Shown here: positions 40,705-51,685 of the stretch, in pieces
Layout: the number at the start of each line of letters is the position of its first letter
How positions within the stretch are numbered: the stretch's first letter is position 1
Assembly (NCBI RefSeq): GCF_000003195.3
Contig: NC_012873.2
Span: 6,161,894-6,225,893 of the forward strand
Reading direction: 5' to 3'
DNA: 64,000 bases
Source: Sorghum bicolor
Taxonomy: Eukaryota > Streptophyta > Magnoliopsida > Poales > Poaceae
Translations under genes and position numbers: made by a program
The notes under the pieces: model-generated
Seen by the model: only the letters and a program-made list of their open reading frames with translations
What the model was told of the DNA's origin: nothing
The model's database searches: none

Positions 40705-43700
40705 GTTTATTCCTCCGGTGGGCCAAGTTGGGTGCTCGATAGTGGATGCACTAATCACATGACCGGAGAGAAGAGCATGTTCACCTCCTTTCAACCAAAT
40801 CAAACCACAAGTGAAAGGATTGTGTTTGGTGACAATAGTAAGGGAGATATCCTTGGTTTAGGTAAAATTGCAATTTCAAATGATAATTCCATTTCGAATG
40901 TTTTGCTTGTGGATTCGTTGGGATACAATTTGTTGTCCGTCTCACAACTTTGTGAGAAGGGTTACAATTGTCTCTTTACGGATAAGGGTGTGGAAGTCTC
41001 TAGAAGGTCGGATTCCTCTATTGCTTTCACGGGTCAACTAAAGGGCAAGCTCTATCTAGTTGACTTTTCAGCTAGTAGAGTGGGGTCCGAGACTTGTTTA
41101 GTGGCAAAATCTAGCATGGGCTGGCTGTGGCATCGCCGTCTAGCCCATGTTGGGATGAGGAACTTGGCCGATCTTCAAAGAGGTGAACACATCCTTAGAC
41201 TAACGAATGTTTCTTTTGAGAAAGATAGAATTTGCAGTGCATGTCAAGCGGGAAAACAAGTTGGAGCCAAGCATCCCGTGAAGAACATTGTGACTACATC
41301 AAGACCACTTGAGCTTCTTCACATGGATCTATTCGGATCCAATGCTTACATAAGCATTGGAGGTAACAAATATGGTTTTGTAATTGTTGATGATTTTTCT
41401 CGCTTCACTTGGGTATTCTTTTTGAAGGATAAGAGTGAGACTCAAGGGATCTTCAAGAAGTTTGCGAGAAGGGCTCAAAATGAATTTGAAGTGAAGTTCA
41501 AGAAAGTAAGAAGCGACAACGGGACTGAATTTAGAAACACCAACATTGAAGCATACCTTGATGAAGAAGGCATCAAGCATGAGTTCTCGGTTGCATATAC
41601 TCCACAACAAAACGGTGTGGTGGAAAGAAAGAACCAAACACTCATTGAAGCCGCAAGAGCAATGTTGGATGAATATAAGATCCCCGAAAAGGATTATTGG
41701 GCGGAAGCCGTTAACACGGCATGCCACGCAATCAACCGCCTATACCTTCACAAGCTGAGGAAGAAAACTGCCTACGAGCTTCTAACCGGTAAAAAGCCTA
41801 AGGTGGATTACTTTAGAGTTTTTGGATGCAAGTATTTCATACTTAATAAAAAATCCAAAAGCTCTAAGTTCGCACCAAAGGTTGATGAAGGGTTCTTACT
41901 TGGTTATGCTACTAATCAACATGGCTATCGTGTTTTCAATGAGACCACCGGTCAAATTGAAATAGCGGTAGACGTGACTTTTGATGAAAGCGACGGCTCT
42001 CAAAAGGAGCAAGTCAATGCTGAAATTTTAGGTAAAGAAGAGCCATCTCGCCAAGTAATCAAAAAGCTTGCTACCGGTGAAGTGAAACCCGTTAACGAAG
42101 AAGAAGATGATGCACACATGCAAATTTCTCGTGACCCAAGCTTGCATCATGGGTCAACCAATGTCCATGATGATGCTTCCACATCAAGAAGAGGTCATGA
42201 CTCAAAAGAACACGCTGGACAAGACTCAGCTCAAGCACAAGAACCAAACCAAGATAGAGATCAAAATATTCAAGATCTAGACTCTCAAATCAACCAAGAC
42301 CATGAAGACGAAGATGATGGTCCCATTCAAACAAGAACAACAGTGCCTCACCCAAGAGTCCATCACTCTATTCAACGGGATCATCCCATTGATAGCATTC
42401 TAGGAGACATACAACGAGGGGTAACAACACGCTCTCGTTTAGTTGGTTTTTGTGAACATTACTCTTTTGTCTCCTCTATATTGCCAAATAGGGTGGAAGA
42501 AGCCTTGGCAGATCCGGATTGGGTGATGGCTATGCAAGAAGAGTTGAACAACTTCACTAGGAATGAAGTCTGGTCCTTGGTGGAAAGACCCAAGCAAAAC
42601 GTGATAGGTACCAAATGGGTCTTCCGCAACAAAGAAGATGAGTATGGCGTGGTCACAAGAAACAAAGCTCGGTTGGTAGCCAAAGGTTTCACTCAAATCG
42701 AAGGTTTGGATTTTGGGGAGACCTATGCACCTGTAGCTAGGCTTGAATCTATTCGTATATTATTTGCCTTTGCTGCTCACCATGATTTCAAGTTGTTTCA
42801 AATGGACGTGAAAAGTGCATTCTTCAATGGCCCCCTCTCCGAAACCGTGTATGTGGAGCAACCACCGGGTTTTGAAGATCCACATCATCCCGATCATGTC
42901 TACAAGCTAGATAAGGCACTCTATGGGCTTAAGCAAGCCCCTAGAGCTTGGTATGATTGTCTCAAGGATTTCCTACTCAAACAAGGGTTTGAGATTGGAA
43001 AAGCCGATCCCACTCTATTTACTCGCAAAGTCAATAATGATATTTTTATATGCCAAATATATGTCGATGACATTATATTTGGTAGTACTAATGCGGACTT
43101 CAGTGAGGAATTTAGTAGGATCATGACCAAAAGGTTCGAGATGTCCATGATGGGGGAGTTGACGTACTTCCTTGGATTTCAAATCAAGCAACTCAAGGAC
43201 GGCACATTCATAAGTCAAACCAAGTACACCACCGACATGCTAAAGAAGTTTGACATGGACAAGGCCAAACCCATAAAGACACCAATGTCAACAACCAGAC
43301 ATCTTGACCTTGAAGGAGACGGCAAGGCCATTGATCAAAAGGTATATCGCTCCATGATTGGATCCTTGCTTTACCTTTGTGCATCTAGGCCTGATATTAT
43401 GCTTAGTGTGTGCATGTGTGCAAGATTTCAAGCTAGTCCGAAAGAATGCCATCTTATGGCTGTTAAGAGAATCTTTCGATATCTTGTGTTCACTCCTAAT
43501 CTTGGCTTATGGTACCCAAAGGGCTCCACTTTCACTCTACTTGGCTACTCCGATTTGGACTATGCCGGTTGCAGGGTAGAGCGAAAGAGTACATCAGGGA
43601 CTTGCCAATTCCTTGGTAGGTCTTTGGTGTCCTGGAGTTCTAAGAAACAAAACTCCATTGCCCTTTCCACCGCTGAAGCCGAGTATGTGGCGGCAGGCGC

Positions 43701-44013
43701 TTGCTGTGCCCAACTACTCTGGATGAAGCAAACCTTGAGAGACTTTGGTTATGAGCAAAGCAAGATTCCCCTCTTGTGTAACAATGAGGGGGCAATCAAG
43801 CTAGCTGATAACCCTGTAAACCACTCTAGAACAAAGCACATAGACATTCGACATCACTTCCTGAGAGACCACCAATCCAAAGGAGATATCGCGGTGCAAC
43901 ATGTGAGAACCGAATACCAGTTAGCCGATATCTTCACTAAACCTCTAGATGAGTCAAGATTTTGTGCTTTGAGGCATGAACTAAATATCGTTGATTCTCG
44001 TAACATGGCTTGA
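40705..44013 (+). CDS. Retrotransposon pol: protease, integrase, reverse transcriptase, RNase H
   Basis: One uninterrupted frame of about 1,100 codons. Aspartic protease active site: [13 protein letters not shown] at the start. Integrase zinc-binding region: [11 protein letters not shown] and CSACQAGK (about 41127-41260). Integrase core: HMDLFGS, the VRSDNGTEF aspartate and [10 protein letters not shown] glutamate (about 41320-41640). Copia [25 protein letters not shown] (43059-43090). RNase [12 protein letters not shown] and [13 protein letters not shown] near the C-terminus. It lies in a different frame from the end of gag, so expression would need frameshifting or a separate initiation; a TAG at 40702 closes the frame upstream. 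All catalytic motifs look intact, in contrast to gag. Confidence 0.93.
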   Translation, partial: VYSSGGPSWVLDSGCTNHMTGEKSMFTSFQPNQTTSERIVFGDNSKGDILGLGKIAISNDNSISNVLLVDSLGYNLLSVSQLCEKGYNCLFTDKGVEVSRRSDSSIAFTGQLKGKLYLVDFSASRVGSETCLVAKSSMGWLWHRRLAHVGMRNLADLQRGEHILRLTNVSFEKDRICSACQAGKQVGAKHPVKNIVTTSRPLELLHMDLFGSNAYISIGGNKYGFVIVDDFSRFTWVFFLKDKSETQGIFKKFARRAQNEFEVKFKKVRSDNGTEFRNTNIEAYLDEEGIKHEFSVAYTPQQNGVVERKNQTLIEAARAMLDEYKIPEKDYWAEAVNTACHAINRLYLHKLRKKTAYELLTGKKPKVDYFRVFGCKYFILNKKSKSSKFAPKVDEGFLLGYATNQHGYRVFNETTGQIEIAVDVTFDESDGSQKEQVNAEILGKEEPSRQVIKKLATGEVKPVNEEEDDAHMQISRDPSLHHGSTNVHDDASTSRRGHDSKEHAGQDSAQAQEPNQDRDQNIQDLDSQINQDHEDEDDGPIQTRTTVPHPRVHHSIQRDHPIDSILGDIQRGVTTRSRLVGFCEHYSFVSSILPNRVEEALADPDWVMAMQEELNNFTRNEVWSLVERPKQNVIGTKWVFRNKEDEYGVVTRNKARLVAKGFTQIEGLDFGETYAPVARLESIRILFAFAAHHDFKLFQMDVKSAFFNGPLSETVYVEQPPGFEDPHHPDHVYKLDKALYGLKQAPRAWYDCLKDFLLKQGFEIGKADPTLFTRKVNNDIFICQIYVDDIIFGSTNADFSEEFSRIMTKRFEMSMMGELTYFLGFQIKQLKDGTFISQTKYTTDMLKKFDMDKAKPIKTPMSTTRHLDLEGDGKAIDQKVYRSMIGSLLYLCASRPDIMLSVCMCARFQASPKECHLMAVKRIFRYLVFTPNLGLWYPKGSTFTLLGYSDLDYAGCRVERKSTSGTCQFLGRSLVSWSSKKQNSIALSTAEAEYVAAGACCAQLLWMKQTLRDFGYEQSKIPLLCNNEGAIKLADNPVNHSRTKHIDIRHHFLRDHQSKGDIAVQHVRTEYQLADIFTKPLDESRFCALRHELNIVDSRNMA

Positions 44014-44194
44014 TGTCTTGCACATACTTGATTGATTAGAAAGGACAAACCTCTGCGAAAAATCTAGTGCTTTTTCAAAATCTATTTTTCACATCTCAAC
44101 CATGGCCATTGTTTTGTAATGATTTGATGAAATCTGGCCATGCTTGATTTGTTCTAAGTTTGCCACATCTCGTTCACCTTAAGCGCTGTTTTCC

Positions 44195-44360
44195 TGCCCT
44201 GCCGGTGGTACCGGCGCCAGCCGGTGGTACCGGCCCAAGCCCGGTAGCACCGGTAGGCCAAAATCCCGCAGAACCCCGCTCGCAGGTCTCTGGCCCGCCG
44301 GTGGTACCGGCCCCTGAAGCCGGTAGTATCGGCAGTGCTTTTTACTGCGGTATTTAAGCC
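44195..44360 (+). promoter_or_regulatory. Internal U3-like block with CCGGTRGTACCGG repeats and TATA-like box
   Basis: Between pol and the env-like ORF there are five more CCGGTRGTACCGG-type motifs (44201-44332). They are followed by TTTTTACTGCGGTATTTAAG, which aligns with the LTR's TTCTTTACTCTAGTATAAAT just after its own array. A TATA-like TATTTAA lies at 44351-44357, and a CT-rich tract follows. The layout copies the LTR core promoter, so a separate promoter for the downstream ORF is a reasonable inference. Confidence 0.5.
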
Positions 44361-44596
44361 CCCCACAGTTATTTCTCTTTCCCTTATCTCTTCCCCACCC
44401 GCCCGACCCCTTTCTCTCTCTCCTTCTCACGGCGGCGGCGACTCTTCTCTTGCCCCGATCTCTCGGCTCCTCCATCTTCTTCGCCCGATCTTTGAGGAGG
44501 ACCTTGCCCCGGCCGTGAGGGACGCGTGGAGGTTCTTGGTTGACCCCAAGACCCGTGGGTTTGCTTGGATTCGGCCTCTTTTCTCCGTGAAGCAAG

Positions 44597-44877
44597 GTAC
44601 ATCTTGAAGTTGCCCGATCTCCCAATGTACCTATTTTTTAGGCCGATTCCTCGCATTCCTTTACTTATCTAAGTGTGTTCTTGCCTCTAGAATGTTTTAT
44701 GTGCTTTTCCCATGGTCGATTTGGTCGATTGGAGGTGATTCCCTTGCTCCACAGGGCCACCGGTGGTACCGGCCCCTGTGAGCAAGGCAGTTCCTCCCAT
44801 CGCCTTGATCGATCTCTTGCTGCATTCTAGTATGGTCTTGTAACTTTCTCTTGCTACCCCTCTTTGTGGTGTTGCAG
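44597..44877 (+). other. Probable intron upstream of the env-like ORF
   Basis: The donor AAG|GTACAT at 44597 follows an open exon-like stretch. The acceptor TTGTGGTGTTGCAG ends at 44877, two bases before the ATG of the env-like ORF at 44879. A pyrimidine-rich stretch (TTTCTCTTGCTACCCCTCTT) precedes the acceptor. Confidence 0.45.
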
Positions 44878-46810
44878 CATGGATTCCGGCAAATGCAAGA
44901 ACCCTCCCCGTGGTGCTCGTCCTCGCTCTAGTGATGCTGGTGGTCGCTCTGCGGACCGGGCCGTGCGTGGCCGTGGGACTCCTTCCCGTGGTCCGGGTGC
45001 GGCTGATGCTTCCGCCGGTGATGAGGGCATTCCTGCCCCTCTTCATACCCACTCCGTCCCGTGTCCACCTCCTTCTCACCAGGCTAGAGTTCAAAGCCAA
45101 GCTGTACCTGATCCTGTGCAAGAGGTGGGCAGATCCATGGACCCCAATGTCCTTCGTCGCTCGCCTCTGCATCTCAGTGAGGTTGGTGCTCGCCGGACTC
45201 TCTCATGGCATCCTCAGTTTAATGCCCATGTCCGGAGGCCTTCCATTCCCTCTGGTATGCTGCCCCGGCTTGGTATTGATTACAAGAAGCGTCTTGTGGA
45301 CCTAAGAAATCAGCGCAGCGAGAACCCGTACAAGTTCATCAGGTTTGAGGGAGTTGAGGAGCGGTTTTGGTCTCAGTTTCACAATGACTTTTATGAGTCC
45401 GTCCTCTACAAGGCCAGCAAAGCCACCAAGAATGGACCACTTTTTCAGCACAAGTATGTGGTTCTCAAGTCCTTGCAAGATTTCAATCATCCGGAGGTCA
45501 CTGCTTTGATTAACAGGCTTGAAGAATGGCACATTCTTCCTCTTATGACCCTTGAGAAGAATTGGAATGAGGAGATCATCTTTCAGTTTTGGGTAACTTT
45601 GTGGGTGGATCAAGCCTCTAGGGTGCTGCATTGGATGACTCAAGGTGTTCACTATTGCCTTGACTTTATCACCTTCTCTCGCTTGCTTGGCTTTGATCAC
45701 ATGGATCGCGATGCACCCCGGCTGTCTACCATTTTTGCTGAGGGGATTTCTGAGGCTGACCTTGATGCTGCTGAAATGTACAAGCCAGGCGCTCATCCGG
45801 ATTTCAAGACCACTCAGCTGAAGCCTTACTTCTATGTGCTGAACAACCTGATCCGCTACACCATTAATCCCAAGTTTGGAGATACCATTCACCTCCGTCA
45901 AGATGCTCCTAAGATATTGGCTCGCTTTGGTGCTAATGGTGGCCGCTTTGGTGTCTCGGATTTCATGTGGAACAAGATTGTTGATGCATCCGTGGATCCT
46001 CACAAGTACTTGCCCTATGCTCCATATCTGATGCATATTATTGAGCAAGTTTCCGGCATGCAGTTCTCGCACCCTTGCATTCATGCTCCGGTTCGTGCCA
46101 AGCACTTGGGTGCTCCTCATGCTCATCCTCTCAGTCCTGCTGGTGCTGCTACTCCTGGTGCTGCCACTCCTGGTGCTGCTACCCCTAGTTTTGCCACTCC
46201 TGCTGGTGCTACTGATGCTCAAGGGTGAAAGCCCTAGTTTGGTTTTGGATAATTGATGAAACCCTAGTACTAACCTCTATGCTAAGTGTGTGTAGACTTA
46301 ATGAGGTTGGTACATGCCAAGTGATGGAGCAAGTGATGATCATGGTGATGATGGTGATGACCACAAGATGATCAAGTGCTCAACTTAGAAAAGAAGAAAG
46401 AGAAAAACAAAACCCTATGGAGATCAAGGCAAAGATATTGCTTAGGGTTTTGGTTTCGGTGATCAAGACACCATAGAGGGTGTGATCACATTTAGGATAG
46501 ATAGCCGTACTATAAAGAGGGGAATTCTTTGGCTAAGCGGTTATCAAGTGCCACTAGGTGTCATTGTTCATGTGCATGCATTTAGAACCTAGTGATCTAA
46601 CTTAACTCCTTCGAAGAAAATGTTTGTGAAAATGCTAACACACGTGCACACTTGTTGGTTTACACTTGTGATGTTGGCACACTTTGAGAAGGTAGTTGGA
46701 GTTTGAAGGGTAGAGAGAGGATGGGTTCGAGAAAATGAAGTGCTTATTTTCTATTGCGCCGGTGGGAAATTTGGAGAAGTCGCGGGAGTGTTTCTCGCTG
46801 AGGAACACTC

Positions 46811-47207
46811 ACCGGACGCTGGCTCAGAGGCACCGGACGCTGTGTCTGAGCGTCCGGTGTGCAGGCTGCTCGGCCCACCTAGGGTAAGGCATCGGACGAT
46901 AGGCACCGGACGCTGGCTTGAGCGTCCGGTGGTGGGTGTCCGTTGTGCGGACGTTTTGTGACCCTCTCTGCGCATGGGTCCGGTGAGCACCGGACGCTCA
47001 GGGTGCGTCCGGTGGCTCGCGTCCGGTGACCCTGCAAGTTTGCGGAGCTCTCTGCGCATGAGTCCGGTGTGCACCGGACGCGTCCGGTGCCAACCTGCTC
47101 AGCGTCCGGTGCTCTGCAGGTTACCATTAGACTCTGACATGCGGCTGACGTTGGAGCACCGGACGCTGGTGTTGAGCGTCCGGTGACCCTTTAAGAGCGT
47201 CCGGTGA
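46811..47207. repeat. Inverted-motif array CACCGGACGC / GCGTCCGGTG in the solo LTR
   Basis: About seventeen half-sites occur in both orientations within 400 bp upstream of the LTR TATA box, some back to back (for example CACCGGACGCGTCCGGTG, a perfect palindrome near 47073-47090). Confidence 0.8.
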
Positions 47208-47258
47208 CCTCGAGTTTTGCCCAATGAAAGAGCCAATGGCTCTATTTGTTTGAGGGGC

Positions 47259-47266
47259 TATAAATA
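47259..47266 (+). promoter_or_regulatory. TATA box of the nested solo LTR
   Basis: TATAAATA, preceded by CCAAT at 47221 and 47232, lies just downstream of the motif array. This is the expected U3/R boundary layout of an LTR. Confidence 0.6.
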
Positions 47267-48672
47267 CGTGTTTGGCCGGCTTGGGACTGTCTCTCTTGGC
47301 ATTCTAACATACTTGACATCCTTGTAAGCCTAAGGATACACCTCCCACTCATCTCCTTCATAGATTAAACATCTTTGTCAGATTGGGAGTGATTCCAAGT
47401 GCATTTGCTTGAGTTATTGCATCTAGTGGCACTTGGGGATCGATTTGGCTGCAGTTTTCTTGTTACTCTTGGTGGTTGCCGCCACCTAGACGGCTTGGAG
47501 CAGCGGAGGAGCTTTGGCACGAGTTGGTGATTGTTCGTGGCCATCTCTCGGTGATTGTGAGAGGTTTGTGCCTACCTCGGCGGAGTGCCAAAGGCAACAT
47601 TAGTGGATTGCTCGTGTCATTGAGCTACCTCACTTGTGGGTAGGTTCTTGTGGTGTCCTAGTGAGGACGAGGTTCGTGCTACACCTCTTAGCCACCGAAC
47701 CACCAAGTGTTGGTCGACACAACGGGGACGTAGCGTGCCGGCAAGCACGTGAACCTCGGGAGAAAAATTGTGTGTCTCCATTGTGATTGTTCATTGGATT
47801 TCTCCCGGTGATTGGACTTCATATTATTGATTGGTTCATCCCCTCTACGCGGCGGTATAAAGTTCAAACCATCTCTTTTACATTCCCGCAAACTAGAGTA
47901 GCTTACTTACTTGTATAGAAACTTTAGGTAGCTTTCTAGTGTAAGTAGTGACATAGCTCTTGTGTGCCTAGTGTTATATCAACTAGAATTGTTGGATAGG
48001 TGGCTTGCAAACACCCCATTAGAGCTAGAGCAAAAAGCTTCGCTTTGTTTTTTACTAACCTCTTGCTCTAGTGAGTTTGTAGAATTTTTTAATAGGCTAT
48101 TCACCCCCCTCTAGCCATATTAGTACCTTTCAAGGGGAAGCTATCCCTCCTCAGGACAGCGGACGTGGTCGCCGCAGTCCTACTCGTCATGCGCTGCAGC
48201 GGTTCTTCTCCTACTTTTGCTATTGCCAGAAGAAGACCGATCAGCATCTCCGTCGTCTTGAGGAGAAGGCAGCTCTTCCTCTGGCCTCTCCTCTTCGTGA
48301 GTTCCAGGACCCCTATGCTAAGTATGATAACATGCATCGGTCTTCTGTTGATGAGGATGAGTAGCAGCAGGATCCTCCTCCACCCTCTACCTTTGATCCA
48401 TTCTATGGTGGTGGGATCCCTGCTGGGTTCTCCATGGAGGACACCGAGGCTGTCTTTGCCTATCAGGACATCTTTGGAGCTGCGGATGATGTCACTAGGG
48501 CCTCTGTCTCTGCTGCACCGCCTCACGAGCAGTCTACCTCGGCTGCTCCTCATGGTAAGGGGCCCCTGCGTACCTTCATCGACTACAGCGACGACGACGA
48601 CGACCTTGATGATGATGACGAGTAGTCCTTCTAGCTCTTACTCGCAGCCTACCCTTTTTGGCACTTGCTGCC

Positions 48673-49187
48673 AAAGGGGGAGTGTTAGGCTTATCCTTGC
48701 TGTAATAAGTTAGTTATTGGTGCCCGTCTTAAACTTTCTTAGTGATGAACTATGTGTGGTGAACAAGAACTACGTTGTGTGATGGATGATTGTAAGCTAA
48801 ACACTTTTTTTCTCGTTATATCTTGCTTGTGTTAGCTTCTTTAGACTTTTGTTGGTGCAATGTTGTTTTTGAATGGTTATTGTGAGCTCTTTGGTTCTTG
48901 CATAATCATTCAAATTCTTCTTTTACTCTTTGTGATATATCCTGTCATACGCATCACGGTTTATTTCTTGTCACACACACACTCTTTTAGGCACCCCACG
49001 GATTGCAAAATTTAGGGGGAGCTTGATCTTAATGTATGCCATCTTGATATTAATCGAGATTTGAAATTCCAAATCCAATGCATACATTAAGGGGGAGCCC
49101 AACCTAATTTTTGGAATTCAAAAGCTCTACTTCTTTCAATCTTTTATAAGCCTAAGTTGGTTGTCATCAATTACCAAAAAGGGGGAG
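48673..49187 (+). other. Four polypurine tracts before the 3' LTR
   Basis: AAAGGGGGAG (48673-48682), AGGGGGAG (49014-49021), AAGGGGGAG (49089-49097) and CAAAAAGGGGGAG (49175-49187). The last is two bases from the 3' LTR and is the expected plus-strand primer. The others are extra copies, reported for SIRE/Maximus elements. Confidence 0.7.
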
Positions 49188-49189
49188 TT

Positions 49190-50641
49190 TGTAAGTGCAT
49201 TCGCCCCCGGTGTGGGTTTTGATAATTAATGACAATCAAATTAGGAACTAACATGTCTATCAAGTGTAATATACAGGTGTTAGTTCTTTGATGGAATCAA
49301 ACAAACACATTTGGTGAATCACAGCACCCCCAAAATTTCTTCATTTAAGCGACGTTTCAACTCAAGAAGCTACCTAGTTTTATTTCTTGTTTGAGTTATA
49401 GGAAACGCCGCACTATCAAGAGGGATGCAAATTGAGTCGGTAAGATGAGGATTAAGGTGCTCAGGTCAACTTAGGTTTTGCGCTTGAGAGACACACTTGC
49501 ACGCACAAACTTCTGGGAAGTTTCTTCTCTGCCAGGGTGAGCCGGTAGTACCGGCCCTCAGGGCCGGTGGTACCGGCTGTGCCAGTTCTCTCCCGGGTTT
49601 TGCGAGAAAATAAACTACCGGTAGTACCGGGCCGTGACCGGTAGTATCGGCTACCGCCGGTAGTACCGGTAGGCCAAATTCTCGCAGAACTGCTATTTTG
49701 CGAGATTTTGCACTGCCGGTGGTACCGGCCTTCCACCGGTAGTACCGGCGCTGGCCGGTGGTACCGGCCCAAGGCTGGTAGTACCGGTAGGCCTTTTTCT
49801 CGCACTTTTCTCAGCTTTCTCACGTTTAGATCTAGGGACGCCGGTGGTACCGGTGGTTGCACCGGTAGTACCGGCCAATGTTCTTTACTCTAGTATAAAT
49901 AGCTCTCTACTCTTTTCTAACCGTTGGCTTGCTCACTCCAGCTCTTCCACATCTAAGAAAACAGTCTCCAAGCTTTGTCTCACCTACTCTCTCTTCCTCT
50001 TGCTCCTAGACTTCATTTCTTGAGAGATTCGAGCTAGAGAAGTGAGATTAGAGAGTTGGGAGCTTCGATCTGTGACTTGAGCACTCCGTTCCTCGTCTTG
50101 CCGGTTTGGTTTGTGTTTATTACTCTTGGGTTCTTGGAACCCTAGCCGGCTAGGCGTTCTTCGTGGTTGCCCGTGTTGACTCATTTGTGAGGGCACCCCG
50201 AAGTGTTTGTATTACCCCTTGATTCTTAGTGGAAACATCAAGCCAACCTTTGTGATTGCTTGAGGAGGAGACCTAAGTGGTCGGACCTTCGTGGTCACCT
50301 CAACAACGGGGACGTAGGAACTCCTTAGTGGAGATTGCCGAACCTCGGGAAAAATACCTTATCTTGCTGTGGAGGTAGCTTCGACTACCCTTGTTTGTGT
50401 TCTTTGTGTTCCTATCTCTTTTCACCTCTAGACAGGTAAACAAGGGTCGATCTACGGTGTGGAGAAGGACTAAGCTAAGAGAACTTCTCTACGCATATTC
50501 TACAGGCTATGGTAACAAATCAACTCAAATTTGGTTGGTAAATTTTGTAGATCGTGTAGGAAGTTTCATTCGCTGTAAGTTCGTGTTGTTAATTCAGCTC
50601 AGACCTATTCACCTCCTCTATGTCGTCCCTTTGATCCTTTC
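49190..50641 (+). repeat. 3' LTR of the SIRE-type element (different 3' end)
   Basis: It matches the 5' LTR from TGTAAGTGCATTCGCC for 1,299 bp (to about 50488) with about eight substitutions. It then diverges abruptly. Similarity returns only in the last 40 bases or so (CCTATTCACCTCCTCTA ... GATCCTTTCGA). The TATA box TATAAATA is at 49894-49901. The end is approximate. Confidence 0.85.
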
Positions 50642-51685
50642 GACTTCCACTAACTTCAACATCACATACGCAGTCACCAGTTCCCCCTCTCTTCTGCTCG
50701 ATGAGTGGTAGAGTCGCTATAGTCAACGAAGATGCGCTGCTCCATGACCATGAGACTGGTAGAGTTCAATCAGAGGTCCAAGCTTTAGCACCCGCAGGTG
50801 CTAACACAGTGCTGATTTGGTGCAGGTTCCACTTGGCTGTTGATCGGCAATAGTCGAAGGAAGGTGGGGGTAGAAGGAGGTGGCTGAGTTAGATTAATAT
50901 AGGCCCTAGTTTTGATTTTTTTTTTAAAAAATAAATTATTTAAGGAAGTTCTAATGTTAAAAAACTACGTACAATTTCTATACCTAATAGTTTGATACAC
51001 ATTATATATAGAAATCATTGTCTCAATAAATAGTTTCTACAGAAATATTTTTTTATCCAATCACGTATACACCCTCTCCATTCTCTATCAATCACATCCC
51101 TTCATGTCTTAGTTTTCGTGTAGACATGATTTCTAATTTAGACCTAGTTTCTATATTTTTTTTAATCTTTTTTTTCTCGATAGCTACCTTGACATATCAA
51201 CAGAATGCTTATGTGGTATATTAATATCCATAGAAATTATTGATTCAAATATGCTTGTTTTTAGGAGTTGGAATATAGTCGTAGATTTGCCAAGTATCCA
51301 TATATCCACCCACCAATACGATTCCTTTCATTTCCTCGTCATCCCTAGACAATTGTTTGTCAACATCTGTTACTAGCTACGACCATTCATCATACTCCAT
51401 GATGCATGTGCCCGTGTAAATGATTACTCATTAAAGAAGCACGACAGGGTTGACTCTGCGCGCCGTGTTGACCAGCCTGGGCCGGGTGGAGTCCAGTCCA
51501 GTGCCTTCAGGCGCTCGGCTCCCGCCCCCCCGCCAGCCATTGCTGGAACACAGAGGACGCCGGAGCCCAAACAGAGCAGCCACGCAACGCAACCGCAACC
51601 TTGACCTGCTGACTCTGCCCCTCCGTCCCGCTCGTCACATACCCATCCAATCCGCCGCTCAGTCGCCGCGTTTCCCAAACAGACG
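50642..51685. other. Upstream region of the LysM receptor gene
   Basis: AT-rich intergenic sequence changing to GC-rich 5' UTR-like sequence from about 51450. No separate gene is called. The antisense and frame-shifted open frames here are by-products of GC-rich sequence. Confidence 0.4.

Larger units (their letters stand above)
46226..48132 (+). mobile_element. Nested solo LTR of a second Copia-like family
   Basis: Begins TGAAAGCCCTAGTTTGG and ends TAGTACCTTTCA, about 1.9 kb, with no internal retrotransposon region. AAGGG precedes it (46221-46225), and AAGGG is found at the right edge overlapping the last A of the LTR, consistent with a 5-bp target duplication that has lost one base. It has its own array of CACCGGACGC/GCGTCCGGTG motifs (46811-47207), CCAAT at 47221, and TATAAATA at 47259-47266. 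A solo LTR arises by recombination between the two LTRs of a full element. Confidence 0.75.
44879..48625 (+). pseudogene. SIRE env-like ORF (plant retrotransposon accessory ORF), split by a solo LTR
   Basis: The ORF starts at ATG 44879 with a basic, Pro/Ser-rich N-terminus. It continues with a domain (about 45265-46110) containing RFEGVEERFWSQFHNDFY, WHILPLMTLEKNW and FITFSRLLGFDH, which resembles the 'putative plant transposon protein' domain found after pol in SIRE elements. A Pro/Ala/Gly-rich repeat (GAATPGAATPGAATP) ends at the 46226 insertion point. The reading resumes past 48132 with an acidic C-terminal section, meets an in-frame TAG at 48362-48364, and the original end is probably the TAG at 48623-48625. 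No signal peptide or clear membrane span is visible, so 'env' is positional only. The ORF is inactivated by the insertion and the stop codon. Confidence 0.65.
36656..50641 (+). mobile_element. SIRE/Maximus-type Ty1-copia LTR retrotransposon with env-like ORF
   Basis: The element runs LTR (36656-38219), primer-binding site, gag, pol, extra env-like ORF, repeated polypurine tracts, LTR (49190 to about 50641). The domain order protease-integrase-RT-RNase H makes it Copia. The additional ORF after pol, the long LTRs and several polypurine tracts fit the SIRE lineage. By eye, the first 1,299 bp of both LTRs differ at about eight positions with no indels, implying a young insertion. No 5-bp target duplication is seen. 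A solo LTR of another family (46226-48132) is nested in it. Confidence 0.9.

Noticed and set aside
44879..48625. Idea that the extra ORF is an endogenous virus envelope gene
   Set aside because: There is no signal peptide, clear membrane span or fusion-peptide pattern. The surrounding Copia pol and LTRs identify a SIRE-type retrotransposon, so 'env-like' is only a positional label.
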